This document shows positions 1 to 8,580 of a DNA stretch of 64,000 nt, piece after piece; within the stretch, counting starts at the first letter, position 1, and each line of letters begins with the position of its first letter. Made by a program: the position numbers and the translations under genes. This DNA is from Pseudobowmanella zhangzhouensis. Lineage in GTDB: Bacteria; Pseudomonadota; Gammaproteobacteria; Enterobacterales; Alteromonadaceae. Location: positions 287,370 through 351,369 of the forward strand of contig NZ_JBHSYO010000006.1 of assembly GCF_042662685.1 (NCBI RefSeq), written 5' to 3'. The notes below the pieces were generated by a model. That model did not search any database, had not been told where the DNA came from, and saw nothing but the letters and a program-made list of their open reading frames with translations.

Positions 1-332
1 GATGAAAATGCGCCGGTACATTCCAGCACGATATCCACATCCAGCTCACCCCAATTGAGCTGATCTATATCGGCAAAACGGGTTAACTGAATGGCATCGT
101 CTGCCACCTTCAGCACATCACCTTCGAGGGCAACCGGAAAGGCAAAGCGACCATGGGTAGTGTCGTATTTGAGTAAATGCGCGACGCCAACAGGCTCGGC
201 TAATTCATTGATGGCAACCACCTGAATCTGTTGATGGCGGCCACTTTCATATAACGCGCGCAACACGCTGCGGCCGATTCGGCCAAAACCATTTATGGCT
301 ACGCGCAGAGGTGGGGTACTGGTATTCGTCAA
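1..332 (-). CDS. epd: D-erythrose-4-phosphate dehydrogenase, N-terminal part (runs off the window)
   Basis: The minus strand encodes the N-terminal ~110 residues of a GAPDH-family enzyme, cut by the window edge. The Rossmann motif INGFGRIGR is followed by SVLRALYESGR, VVAINELAEPVGVAHLLKYDTTHGRF and a VLECTG stretch. The AINELA and HLLKYDTTHGRF signatures fit Epd, which makes 4-phosphoerythronate for pyridoxal-phosphate synthesis, better than glycolytic GapA. An in-frame TGA lies just upstream, and the only usable start between it and the Rossmann fold is TTG at 332, read as MTNTSTPPLRVAING. In related bacteria epd is followed by pgk and fbaA, which would lie to the left of the window. A GapA paralogue cannot be fully excluded from a fragment. 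Confidence 0.85.
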   Translation of the reverse strand, partial: MTNTSTPPLRVAINGFGRIGRSVLRALYESGRHQQIQVVAINELAEPVGVAHLLKYDTTHGRFAFPVALEGDVLKVADDAIQLTRFADIDQLNWGELDVDIVLECTGAFS

Positions 333-573
333 GGCTCAGCCTGTAAGGCGTATTTTTGAGCGGCTATTCTGCCGTTTGTCGCCCCGTTCGGCAAGCCAAA
401 CACCGAGATTAATGGGTGAAAAAAAGCCGTGCAGCCCCAGTGGCAGAGCGGCACGGCGTAAGGCGGTCAGCCCGGATGGAAACGGCATGACAGCAGTTCG
501 GGTTAACAAACAGCAACGACATGGGACGTTGCCTGATAACTACAGCAAGATTGACACCAAGAATAAAAATCAT
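333..573 (-). promoter_or_regulatory. Leader region of epd with a short reading frame running into a terminator hairpin
   Basis: The 333-794 gap lies between divergent epd and mscS. On the minus strand a 54-codon frame (ATG at 573, TAA at 409) contains an internal ATG at 522 and two adjacent Cys codons (NPNCCHAV). It ends inside the terminator hairpin at 418-457. A second stem candidate follows at about 363-405 (GTTTG with CAAAC arms). No gene upstream of epd on this strand needs that terminator, so an attenuating leader is a reasonable inference. Ligand and mechanism are unknown, and the frame may be chance. The rest of the gap (574-794) should carry the mscS promoter; I see no clear boxes. 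Confidence 0.35.
418..457 (-). terminator. Rho-independent terminator hairpin upstream of epd (possible attenuator)
   Basis: Read on the minus strand, a perfect 7-bp stem GCCGTGC/GCACGGC (451-457 with 426-432) encloses an 18-nt loop and is followed directly by TTTTTTTC. This is canonical terminator form, but it lies about 85 bp upstream of the epd start with no gene behind it on this strand. Confidence 0.65.
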
Positions 574-794
574 ATTTTTCAATGTGTTATATTTCTATGC
601 ATGAGATAATAAACATCGCGCGACCCAACTTCGGGCAATGGGCACCATGGCAGTGCAGCCCGGGTTAAAAAATCCTCACTGCATCAGACAATTAGTAGTT
701 TTCACTGTTGCTTTTTTGCGCGATAGTGGGCATCACCAAGTTCCGCAACGCCGTTGTAGACGGAATTCATAATCACAATCAGGAGCCAATCATC

Positions 795-1613
795 ATGTTA
801 GAAAATATCAATATGCAGGAAATGATGGATACCTACATCATTCCGTGGGCCATCAATATCGGCATGGCATTGCTGATTTATATCGTCGGTAAAATTGTTG
901 TGGGTGTGCTGATCAGAGTGCTTGGCACGCTGTTGGAAAAAGCCAAATACGACACCATGCTGGTGAGCTTTATTAAAGCCATCGCCAATTCGGTGTTGAT
1001 GCTGTTTGTGATCGTCGCCTCGTTAAATGAGTTGGGCGTCGATACCACCTCTCTGGTGGCGTTATTGGGTGCGGCTGGTTTGGCAATTGGTTTGTCATTG
1101 CAAGGTTCACTGCAGAACTTCGCTGCCGGCGTGATGCTGCTGGTGTTTAAGCCATTCCGTGCGGGAGATTTCATTGAAGCCGGCGGCGCAACCGGGGTGG
1201 TCGAAGGGATCAGTATCTTTACCACCCAAATCAAGACCGGTGACAACAAGTCGGTGATTGTGCCCAATGGCAGTATCTATGGTGGCAATATTACCAATTA
1301 CTCCGCGAAGCCGACGCGCCGGGTGGATATGACCTTCGGCATCAGTTATGACAGTGACTTACGCAAAGCCAAAGCCATTTTGGAAGAGATGATGGGCGCC
1401 GATGAACGCATCCTGAAAGATCCAGCCCCGGTCGTGGCAGTCGCTGCACTGGCAGACTCCAGCGTTAACTTTGTGTGTCGTCCCTGGGTGAATTCCCCCG
1501 ATTACTGGGCTGTTTTCTGGGATATGCAGGAAAAAGTTAAACTGCGTTTTGATGAAGAAGGCATTGTTATCCCCTTCCCACAAATGGATGTACATGTGCA
1601 CAAGCCAGAATAA
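795..1613 (+). CDS. mscS: Small-conductance mechanosensitive channel, MscS family
   Basis: This 272-aa inner-membrane protein has the size and layout of E. coli MscS (286 aa). Three N-terminal membrane spans are followed by a pore-lining TM3 with alternating Gly and Ala (AAGLAIGLSLQGSLQNFAAG). Next come the beta domain (FRAGDFIEAGG, IVPNGSIYGGNITNYS) and a C-terminal alpha/beta domain ending IPFPQMDVHV. It opens under membrane tension and releases solutes during hypo-osmotic shock. The start at 795 has an AGGAGC ribosome site eight bases upstream; an earlier in-frame ATG at 708 has none. A second, more divergent MscS paralogue lies at 42347. Confidence 0.93.
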   Translation: MLENINMQEMMDTYIIPWAINIGMALLIYIVGKIVVGVLIRVLGTLLEKAKYDTMLVSFIKAIANSVLMLFVIVASLNELGVDTTSLVALLGAAGLAIGLSLQGSLQNFAAGVMLLVFKPFRAGDFIEAGGATGVVEGISIFTTQIKTGDNKSVIVPNGSIYGGNITNYSAKPTRRVDMTFGISYDSDLRKAKAILEEMMGADERILKDPAPVVAVAALADSSVNFVCRPWVNSPDYWAVFWDMQEKVKLRFDEEGIVIPFPQMDVHVHKPE

Positions 1614-1627
1614 GCATTTACTGCAGA

Positions 1628-1655
1628 TAAAAGCCGGCATTTGCCGGCTTTTTTA
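1628..1655 (+). terminator. Rho-independent terminator of mscS
   Basis: The perfect 9-bp stem AAGCCGGCA/TGCCGGCTT with a 2-nt spacer is followed by a T-run, 14 bp after the mscS stop. Confidence 0.9.
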
Positions 1656-1711
1656 TTGCCACGCAGGTATAGCTTTTGCTTATAGTTGTTTTTCACTCAT
1701 GGGAGTACACC

Positions 1712-2170
1712 ATGCATATCAAACTGGATGATTTATGCACAGAGGATATTGCCGACTTTTTACAGGCCCATCTGGCCGACATGCGCGCAACCTCTCCCCC
1801 GGAAAGTAAACATGCTTTGGATCTTGATGCCTTGCGTCAGCCTGACATTAAGTTCTGGTCCGCACGGTCTGAAAACCAGATAGCCGGCTGTATCGCCCTG
1901 AAGCGACTGGGTCACAGCGACGGTGAAATCAAGTCCATGCGCGTCGCACCACAATGGCGCGGCATGGGGCTTAGCGCCAGTTTACTTGCCGTTCTCGAAC
2001 AACATGCCAGAGATGCAGGCATTCGTGCGTTGTGGCTGGAAACCGGCAGCATGGCATTTTTCGCCCCGGCACGGCGTTTTTATTTGCGCATGGGGTTTAG
2101 CGAGTGCGCACCATTTGCCCAATACAAACCGGATCCAAATAGCGTTTTTATGTCCAAGTTATTGATTTAG
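1712..2170 (+). CDS. GNAT family N-acetyltransferase (YsnE-like)
   Basis: A 152-aa single-domain GNAT protein. Motif A, with acetyl-CoA pyrophosphate binding, is visible as IKSMRVAPQWRGMGLSASLL (about residues 79-98; Q/RxxGxG/A variant). Motif B follows as ALWLETGSMAFFAPARRFYLRMGF. The stretch HALDLDALRQPDIKFWSA matches the N-terminal pattern of the YsnE/PhnO-like subgroup. The substrate is unknown. The start at 1712 is preceded by GGGAGT at 1701; an upstream in-frame start at 1676 lies next to the mscS terminator and lacks a ribosome site. The gene appears monocistronic. Confidence 0.8.
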   Translation: MHIKLDDLCTEDIADFLQAHLADMRATSPPESKHALDLDALRQPDIKFWSARSENQIAGCIALKRLGHSDGEIKSMRVAPQWRGMGLSASLLAVLEQHARDAGIRALWLETGSMAFFAPARRFYLRMGFSECAPFAQYKPDPNSVFMSKLLI

Positions 2171-2232
2171 TTAGCTTGTTCCAGCCTTCTGCACTAGTAT
2201 TCAAGGCAATAAACTGCATGGACTGAGTCACA

Positions 2233-2712
2233 ATGCAAACCAACAACCGGGTAGAATTTCGCTTTTTAGCCGAACCCACCGACGTCAATTTTGGCGGCAA
2301 GGTACACGGCGGTATGGTGATGAAATGGATCGATCAGGCCTCCTACGCCTGCGCTGCGCAGTGGAGTCGACGCTATTGTGTGACTGTGTCCGCCAACGCG
2401 ATTCGGTTTATACGGCCAATTCTGGTTGGGCAAATGGTTACCGTCAAAGCACGGATTGTGCATACCGGTCGCACCAGCATGCATATCTATGTGTCGGTCA
2501 AAGCAACTGATCCCAAGTCCCCTAGCGAGCATGTCACCAATCGCTGCTTTATTACCTTTATGGCGCTGGATGAAGGTGGTTACCCAAGTGAAGTCCCGCC
2601 ATGGGTGCCTGACAGTGAAGAAGACAAAAAGCTCGAACGGGTAGCCATCCGCGCCAAGGATTTTGCCAAAGATCTGGACGCTGAGTTTGCTGAGCAACTG
2701 GGCTGGAAGTAG
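2233..2712 (+). CDS. Acyl-CoA thioesterase, hotdog fold (YciA/ACOT family)
   Basis: A 159-aa hotdog protein hydrolysing acyl-CoA to free fatty acid and CoA. Family signatures are the N-terminal TDVNFGGKVHGGMVMKWIDQAS segment, with the catalytic Asp in WIDQ, then VTVSANAIRFIRPILVGQ and the GRTSMHIYV strand. The C-terminal helix (SEEDKKLERVAIRAK) resembles that of BFIT/ACOT7-like enzymes. Length matches single-domain members. A hexameric cytoplasmic enzyme is expected from the family. Substrate range cannot be read from sequence. Confidence 0.85.
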   Translation: MQTNNRVEFRFLAEPTDVNFGGKVHGGMVMKWIDQASYACAAQWSRRYCVTVSANAIRFIRPILVGQMVTVKARIVHTGRTSMHIYVSVKATDPKSPSEHVTNRCFITFMALDEGGYPSEVPPWVPDSEEDKKLERVAIRAKDFAKDLDAEFAEQLGWK

Positions 2713-2817
2713 TCGTCTGCCATTAATCACCTGATTTCTAAGATAAATAGCAGTATTTTTGCTCGCTTTGTCCAGCGGACAATCGGTAGGCTGTTGGCCG
2801 CATAATCAGGACAGGCA

Positions 2818-4017
2818 GTGAAAATGTTCAGGCAATACACACAGAGTATTTTAACCGGCATGCCAGCCAATCGGCTGCTGGCACTAGATGTTTTCCGCGG
2901 CTTAACCATTACCGCCATGGTGCTGGTCAATAATCCTGGTAGCTGGTCACACGTTTATGCGCCGTTGCTGCATGCAAATTGGCATGGCTGGACGCCAACG
3001 GATCTCATTTTCCCGTTTTTCGTGTTTATCATGGGCGTCTCCATCGCCATCGTAACCCAGCGTTTGCAAGCGCAAGGCACAAGGTTTGCTGAAGTGTTTA
3101 GCGCGAGCTTAATCCGCAGTCTTAAACTCATCGGTCTGGGGTTATTTTTAGCGCTGTTCTTTTATAACTTTCGCGCAGCGGACTACAGCTGGATTGACCA
3201 ACGTTTGCTGCAAATTCGCCTCCCCGGTGTGCTACAACGCCTAGGCGTTGTCTTTTTATTAACCACCATCATTGTTTATCACTGGCGCTTGAAGGGCCAG
3301 CTGGTCTGGATGCTGAGCCTGTTGATTGGCTATTGGTTACTACTGGTATTTGTCCCCTACCCTCTGCCGGATGGCAATATGACGCAGGGCATGTTAGCCC
3401 ATGGCAATAGCCTGGTAGCCTATGTGGATGCGCAGGTTTTCGGTGCAGAGCATGTATATTACCGTCAGGCCACTCCATACCCGTTTGATCCGGAAGGATT
3501 ACTCAGCACGCTACCCGCGATGGCCAGCGCGCTAAGCGGCGTAATGTGCGGCCGCGCATTACTCGCCACTCAATGGACTTTGCAGCAAAAAGCCATGCGC
3601 TTGTTAGGCGTGGGGCTGGTGTTAATCGCATTGGCTTATGTGTGGGATCTGTCCCTACCGATAAACAAGGCACTATGGACATCCAGCTATGTGTTGTTAA
3701 CCACTGGCATGGCCTGTGTGTTACTGGCGGCATTGCTATGGATGTTGGATATACAAGGCTGGACACAGTGGAGCGCGCCATTTGTGGTATTCGGCGTCAA
3801 CGCCATCGCGTTTTATATGTTTTCGGCCATCCTTGCCCGGCTGCTGATGATGCTGCCAGTGGCCGACACTAGCGCCGGCAATTGGTTATATCAGTCTTTA
3901 TTCCAACCTCTTTTTGGGGATAAGCCCGGCTCGCTGGCTTATGCTATGTGCTTTTGCGCCCTGTGCTACGTGGCCATGCACATCCTCTACCAACGCAGAA
4001 TTTTCCTTAAGGTGTAA
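2818..4017 (+). CDS. NagX-like / heparan-alpha-glucosaminide N-acetyltransferase-family membrane protein
   Basis: A 399-aa polytopic inner-membrane protein with roughly ten hydrophobic spans. The N-terminal LALDVFRGLTITAMVLVNNPGSW and WTPTDLIFPFFVFIMG motifs are typical of the DUF5009/DUF1624 group (HGSNAT-like, NagX). In related bacteria NagX occurs in chitin and N-acetylglucosamine utilisation loci, but no nag genes accompany it here, so the sugar role is only family inference. The GTG at 2818 is chosen because CAGGA sits six bases upstream; ATG at 2824 is the alternative. Its 3' end overlaps the convergent HEPN-like gene by 11 bp. Confidence 0.8.
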   Translation: MKMFRQYTQSILTGMPANRLLALDVFRGLTITAMVLVNNPGSWSHVYAPLLHANWHGWTPTDLIFPFFVFIMGVSIAIVTQRLQAQGTRFAEVFSASLIRSLKLIGLGLFLALFFYNFRAADYSWIDQRLLQIRLPGVLQRLGVVFLLTTIIVYHWRLKGQLVWMLSLLIGYWLLLVFVPYPLPDGNMTQGMLAHGNSLVAYVDAQVFGAEHVYYRQATPYPFDPEGLLSTLPAMASALSGVMCGRALLATQWTLQQKAMRLLGVGLVLIALAYVWDLSLPINKALWTSSYVLLTTGMACVLLAALLWMLDIQGWTQWSAPFVVFGVNAIAFYMFSAILARLLMMLPVADTSAGNWLYQSLFQPLFGDKPGSLAYAMCFCALCYVAMHILYQRRIFLKV

Positions 4018-4654
4018 TCACCGGATAATTGCTATTACCCCAATCGCTGTGTGGATTGGCCAGCATGATACGAATAATAATCGGGATCATTTGCGCCAGT
4101 ATCGCACAGCCATCGCGCAACTGATGGCGGTTTATCTTGCTGTTCCAGGTGGCACCGCCATGTACGATTTGATTACGCAAGGTATACAGACGGGAAAAGA
4201 CCACCCCTAATACTTTGTCGTCTTTTTTTGCACTTAATGCCTGAATCGCCGTTTGATTTGCTCGAGAGAACTTAGTCAGAAAGGCATCCTGGCTAATCTG
4301 ACCATTCTGAAAATCCCAGAACGGCTGAAAGATATATTTATTATTTAGCAACACCCGGATTGCCTGAGGGAAGGTTTCCCACAAAGAAGTGTAGATGTGT
4401 TGATCTTTATCCAGTGAGCAGAGCATCACAAAGAAATCGTTATACTGTTTGGACTCTGACTCCGATGCATCGGAGATGTTCTGGGCATAGGCGGCATTAA
4501 ACGCAATCCAGTAAAATATAAAACGGCTGTCCAAATCCGTCATTTGCTCAGCATGGTTAAACCAGCTTAGTGCTCGGTGGATTCGTAGATTGAGGGTGTC
4601 AGGGAATGTATCCCTGACACGACGATGGGCGTTCTTCAGCTCGAGATAAGCCAT
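4007..4654 (-). CDS. HEPN-like (Apea-type) protein of unknown role
   Basis: A 215-aa soluble, helix-rich protein. The segment LDSRFIFYWIAFNAAYA followed about 110 residues later by RLYTLRNQIVHGG is the usual signature of Apea-like HEPN domains. RNQIVH fits the Rx4-6H catalytic motif of HEPN ribonucleases. No antitoxin or nucleotidyltransferase partner lies beside it, so RNase activity or toxin behaviour is not shown. The start at 4654 has AAGGAAGC just upstream; an in-frame ATG at 4702 has no ribosome site. The 3' end overlaps the convergent NagX-like gene. Confidence 0.65.
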   Translation of the reverse strand: MAYLELKNAHRRVRDTFPDTLNLRIHRALSWFNHAEQMTDLDSRFIFYWIAFNAAYAQNISDASESESKQYNDFFVMLCSLDKDQHIYTSLWETFPQAIRVLLNNKYIFQPFWDFQNGQISQDAFLTKFSRANQTAIQALSAKKDDKVLGVVFSRLYTLRNQIVHGGATWNSKINRHQLRDGCAILAQMIPIIIRIMLANPHSDWGNSNYPVITP

Positions 4655-4776
4655 GTTGCTTCCTTGTCCGAAATGTGACAAACCATCGTCACGATAACCC
4701 ATAGTGAGGACAGGACTGCAACAAAGTCAAGGCCGTTCAAAAACTAAACCACCTTGACTGTAAACAATGGTCTTAT

Positions 4777-5772
4777 TTACCCGAGTATGTATTCAATTTC
4801 TTTTATTTCACCTTCTGTCAGATTCAGATGGCTTTGCGCCGCTACGATATCCTCAATCTGCGCAACTTTGCTCGCACCAATTATCACCGAACACACGGAT
4901 GCCTGACGATGCAACCAGCAGATTGCCAATTGCGCCATGGTTTGGCCACGTCGCTGGGCGATGGCATTAAGTGCCTGTACTTTGGCGATTTTGTCAGCAC
5001 TGACCTGCTCTGCATTTAAAAACGGGTTGTTGCCATCCGCGGCGCGCGAGTCAGATGGGATACCCTGCAAATATTTATTGGTGAGTAACCCTTGTGCCAG
5101 TGGTGAATAGGGAATGCAGCCAATGCCGAGGTTCCCCAGCTCCACATGCAGATTATCCTCTTCTGTCCAACGATCGAACATCGAATAGCGCGGTTGATGC
5201 AACACACAAGGTGTGCCCAGATCTTTGAGGATAGCCGCGGCACGCCGGGTCTCTGCCGCATTGTAATTAGACAGTCCTACATACAACGCTTTACCGGCAC
5301 GTACCACACTGTCCAGTGCACCCATGGTTTCTTCCAGCGGAGTGTGTGGATCGGGTCGATGTGAATAAAACACATCCACATAGTCCAGTTGCATGCGCTT
5401 CAGACTTTGATCCAGACTACTGATTAGGTACTTGCGAGATCCCCATTCTCCGTAGGGACCATCCCACATGTGGTAGCCAGCCTTAGTGGAGATAATCAGT
5501 TCGTCCCGATGCTGCCGCAGGTCGCTGTGTAATACCTTGCCGAAATTAGTCTCTGCACTGCCCGGTGATGGCCCGTAATTATTCGCCAAATCAAAATGCG
5601 TGATGCCTAAATCAAAGGAACGCAGCAGCATATCCCTAGCAGTATCGAACGGAGCGGTATCACCAAAGTTATGCCACAACCCCAATGAGACGAAGGGTAA
5701 CTTTAACCCGCTGTTTCCACATCGTTTATACACCATGTCCTGATAGCGGTTGGTGGCGGCCTGATAGCTCAT
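4777..5772 (-). CDS. yghZ: Aldo/keto reductase, L-glyceraldehyde 3-phosphate reductase type
   Basis: A 331-aa TIM-barrel NADPH-dependent reductase of the AKR14 (YghZ/Gpr) group. It shows MVYKRCGNSGLKLPFVSLGLWHNFG, the catalytic region FDLANNYGPSPGSAE (Asp, Tyr), KAGYHMWDGPYGEWGSRKYL with the catalytic Lys, YSHRPDPHTPLEE, and the nucleotide-binding IIGASKVAQIED near the C-terminus. YghZ reduces L-glyceraldehyde 3-phosphate and methylglyoxal, so detoxification is the likely role. The frame is open to 5922, but the family start aligns at MSYQAATNRYQDM (5772). The gene is divergent from the sugar epimerase at 5944. Confidence 0.85.
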   Translation of the reverse strand: MSYQAATNRYQDMVYKRCGNSGLKLPFVSLGLWHNFGDTAPFDTARDMLLRSFDLGITHFDLANNYGPSPGSAETNFGKVLHSDLRQHRDELIISTKAGYHMWDGPYGEWGSRKYLISSLDQSLKRMQLDYVDVFYSHRPDPHTPLEETMGALDSVVRAGKALYVGLSNYNAAETRRAAAILKDLGTPCVLHQPRYSMFDRWTEEDNLHVELGNLGIGCIPYSPLAQGLLTNKYLQGIPSDSRAADGNNPFLNAEQVSADKIAKVQALNAIAQRRGQTMAQLAICWLHRQASVCSVIIGASKVAQIEDIVAAQSHLNLTEGEIKEIEYILG

Positions 5773-5943
5773 AATTTTCTCTGATAGCAATTCGGTTTCC
5801 ACTAGCATAACCAAATTCATCCTTCGGATCAGGCAAGTATTAAATGAATTCGTGTGTAAGCGTCGATGCTGTTTAGCACTGGCAAAATTCAGCAGATTTT
5901 TGCAAAATCGCTCGGAAATCAAATTCCAAATGGATAGCAGTAC

Positions 5944-7104
5944 ATGGCCGTAAACCCCGATTTACTCAACCAAGCGCAGCGATTTGCTGATTGGCTCCAA
6001 CATCAGGCCCTGCCATTGTGGGTAAAACACGGGCAATTAAACGATGGCGGCAGCGTCGAGCGATTGACGGTACAGGCCACGCCAAATCTGCAGGACAATC
6101 GGCGGGTCCGGGTCCATGCCCGGCAAATTTATGCCTACAGCGCCGCCGTAGAAATGGGCTGGCTGGATCGCGCCACCGGCGAAAAGCTGGTTGAAGGCCT
6201 GCACGACTATTTAAACACCCATGGTCGCAATCCGGACACCCCGGTTGGGTACGCCCACGTGCTCACAGGTGAAAACCAGTTGGTCGATGGCAAACTGGAT
6301 TTGTATGATTGTGCCTTTCATATTTTTGCCGCTACCTATCGCTATAAAGTGTTCGCTCAGCAAGACGCGCTACAGCAGGCCGATGGGATACTGAATTATC
6401 TGGACTCGCAGCTCAAAGGCCCGGGCTTAGGCTGGCTGGAAGGCAACTATATCGCTGATGTGCGGCGCCAGAATCCGCATATGCACTTGTTTGAAACCTT
6501 TCTGGCATTGTATGAGGCCACCAATCAGGCGCGTTATCTGGATTACGCCCGCCAAATGTTCGCGTTATTCGAGCAGGTTTTTTTCGATAAACAGCATGGC
6601 GTGCTGTTAGAGTTTTTTGACCACCACTGGACTCCTGCGCCTGATGGTAAGGGCCAGTTAATCGAACCGGGACATATGTTTGAATGGGTCTGGTTACTCC
6701 GTCGTTATCAGCGCCATACAGGTACAGAAACCGGCCATTACTGCGAACAACTGATTGAGCACGGCTTACACTACGGGCTAGATGCGCAGTCAGGCCTGAT
6801 TTTTGATGAAGTAAGCCTCAGCGGTGAGATCACCAAGCCGACCAAACGAAACTGGCCGGTGATTGAAATGATTAAAGCCTATCTGGCTCAGGCCGAATTT
6901 GGTGTTGCCGGTGCAGAGCAACATGCGGCCGAAGCCATTGCCTTGTTATTCCGCTATTTTATCGAGCCTGCTAATCAGGGGTTATTTTTCGATCAACTGG
7001 ACAGTCACAATCGGGTGGCCAATGACAGCGCCCCTGCCAGCATTCTGTACCACCTGATGCTTGCAGCCGTCGAAGCAACCCTGTATTGCAACAACGCCAA
7101 CTAG
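5944..7104 (+). CDS. AGE family epimerase/isomerase (mannose isomerase-like)
   Basis: A 386-aa (alpha/alpha)6-barrel protein of the N-acylglucosamine 2-epimerase superfamily. Conserved features include RVHARQIYAYSAAVEMGW, LYDCAFHIFA, NPHMHLFETFLALYEAT and the catalytic-region EPGHMFEWVWLLRRY. The RxHxR and NPHMHLFE motifs are closer to mannose/aldose isomerases (YihS, ManI) than to the ATP-dependent renin-binding epimerases, so interconversion of mannose and fructose or similar free sugars is most likely. No transporter or kinase lies next to it. The ATG at 5944 has no strong ribosome site. Confidence 0.8.
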   Translation: MAVNPDLLNQAQRFADWLQHQALPLWVKHGQLNDGGSVERLTVQATPNLQDNRRVRVHARQIYAYSAAVEMGWLDRATGEKLVEGLHDYLNTHGRNPDTPVGYAHVLTGENQLVDGKLDLYDCAFHIFAATYRYKVFAQQDALQQADGILNYLDSQLKGPGLGWLEGNYIADVRRQNPHMHLFETFLALYEATNQARYLDYARQMFALFEQVFFDKQHGVLLEFFDHHWTPAPDGKGQLIEPGHMFEWVWLLRRYQRHTGTETGHYCEQLIEHGLHYGLDAQSGLIFDEVSLSGEITKPTKRNWPVIEMIKAYLAQAEFGVAGAEQHAAEAIALLFRYFIEPANQGLFFDQLDSHNRVANDSAPASILYHLMLAAVEATLYCNNAN

Positions 7105-7209
7105 CGAGCGCAGATTATTAAAGACCGGCGCTTTATTGCGCCGGATCAATACGGTTTTTTATCCCTTGATTACACTCACTGGCATTATGAACCTCAATAT
7201 GACAACGCC

Positions 7210-8580
7210 ATGCCAGCCAAAGAGTATTTCGACCCGACGTTATTAAATAAATACAATACCCAGGGACCACGATATACCTCGTATCCAACCGCGTTGGAAT
7301 TTCATGACGGCTTCTATCAGCAGGATTGGTTACACGCGTTACAATCGTCACCCAATCGCGATCTGTCGTTGTATGTGCATATCCCGTTTTGTCACAGCCT
7401 TTGCTACTACTGCGGCTGCAATAAAGTGGTTACGCGGCACAGCCACAAAGCGGATGAGTACCTGGATGCATTGCAGCGCGAAATGCAAAATCGCAGCCGC
7501 TTTTTTGGTGCCTATAAAGTGCGTCAGTTGCATTTAGGCGGTGGTACACCGAGCTTTTTGTCACAAAAACAGATGCAGCGCCTGATGGATAGTCTGCGGG
7601 ATTATTTTGATTTTGCCGCCGATGCAGAAATCAGCATCGAGGTCGATCCGCGCCGCGTACCAGAAGACTATCCCACACAATTAGCGGCCCATGGCTTTAA
7701 TCGAATCAGTATCGGTGTACAGGACACGAATAGCGTCGTACAGGAGGCCATCAACCGCTTGCAGGATACCGCGTTTATCGCCCGACTTGTTGGCAGTGCC
7801 CGTCAGGCAGGTATGCGCTCGGTTAATCTCGATCTGGTCTATGGTTTGCCTCATCAAACACCAGAGCGATTCGCGCAAACCCTGCAAGACGTGCTTGCGA
7901 TGGATCCGGATCGAATCTCGCTATTTAGTTACGCCCATATGCCACAACGCTTTGCCGCGCAACGTAAGATCAAGGATGAGTGGTTACCGGATATCAATGC
8001 CAAATTCGCCCTGATGCGTCAGGCCATCGAAACCCTGTGTGACGCGGGTTATCAATTTATCGGCATGGATCATTTCGCCAAGCCAAACGATGAACTGGCA
8101 ATCGCCCAGCGCGAAGGCCGCCTGAACCGCAATTTTCAGGGCTACACCACCACATTTAATTGCGATTTGCTTGGCCTTGGCGTATCTGCCATTAGCCAGA
8201 TTGGCGGCAGTCTTAGTCAGAACCACAAAGAGATGGCGGATTATTACGAAGCCATTGACTGTATTGGACACGCGTTGCACAAAGGTATCGCACTGAGCGC
8301 CGACGACATGTTGCGGGCACGGGTCATCAGCCAGTTAATGTGTAATTTCTCGCTGGATGTGCGCGAAATTGAGCGGCAGTTTGCCATTGTGTTTGCCGAT
8401 TACTTTGCCGATGAGCTTACCCAACTGCACGACTTCGCTGCGGATGGGCTGTTAAGCCTGTCAGAGAATCGCATTGAAATCTTCCCTCGCGGGCGTTTGC
8501 TGGTGCGCAACGTGTGCATGCATTTCGATGCCTACCTGCAACGCCACGCCAAACTGCAACGCTTCTCGCGGGTTATTTAA
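7210..8580 (+). CDS. hemN: Oxygen-independent coproporphyrinogen III oxidase
   Basis: A 456-aa radical SAM enzyme (E. coli HemN is 457 aa) that decarboxylates coproporphyrinogen III to protoporphyrinogen IX without oxygen. C61, C65, C68 and C70 form the HemN-type CxxxCxxCxC cluster motif, preceded by the TSYPTALEF segment. LHLGGGTPSFL binds SAM, and NRISIGVQD and MDHFAKPNDELA follow as in true HemN rather than HemW. The upstream gap has a hairpin (CCGGCGC/GCGCCGG, 7125-7144) and a half FNR-like site TTGAT at 7166. Its 3' end overlaps the convergent Nudix gene by 4 bp. Confidence 0.93.
   Translation: MPAKEYFDPTLLNKYNTQGPRYTSYPTALEFHDGFYQQDWLHALQSSPNRDLSLYVHIPFCHSLCYYCGCNKVVTRHSHKADEYLDALQREMQNRSRFFGAYKVRQLHLGGGTPSFLSQKQMQRLMDSLRDYFDFAADAEISIEVDPRRVPEDYPTQLAAHGFNRISIGVQDTNSVVQEAINRLQDTAFIARLVGSARQAGMRSVNLDLVYGLPHQTPERFAQTLQDVLAMDPDRISLFSYAHMPQRFAAQRKIKDEWLPDINAKFALMRQAIETLCDAGYQFIGMDHFAKPNDELAIAQREGRLNRNFQGYTTTFNCDLLGLGVSAISQIGGSLSQNHKEMADYYEAIDCIGHALHKGIALSADDMLRARVISQLMCNFSLDVREIERQFAIVFADYFADELTQLHDFAADGLLSLSENRIEIFPRGRLLVRNVCMHFDAYLQRHAKLQRFSRVI

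Noticed and set aside
295..609. Plus-strand open frame across the epd/mscS gap
   Set aside because: It overlaps the epd 5' end antisense, has no ribosome site and reads through the terminator hairpin; composition alone explains it.
4007..4654. Toxin-antitoxin or defence locus
   Set aside because: The HEPN-like protein has no antitoxin or effector partner; both neighbours are metabolic or membrane genes.
7125..7160. Terminator after the AGE epimerase gene
   Set aside because: A good CCGGCGC/GCGCCGG stem exists, but the T-run is about 10 bases away from it, so it is not a canonical terminator.
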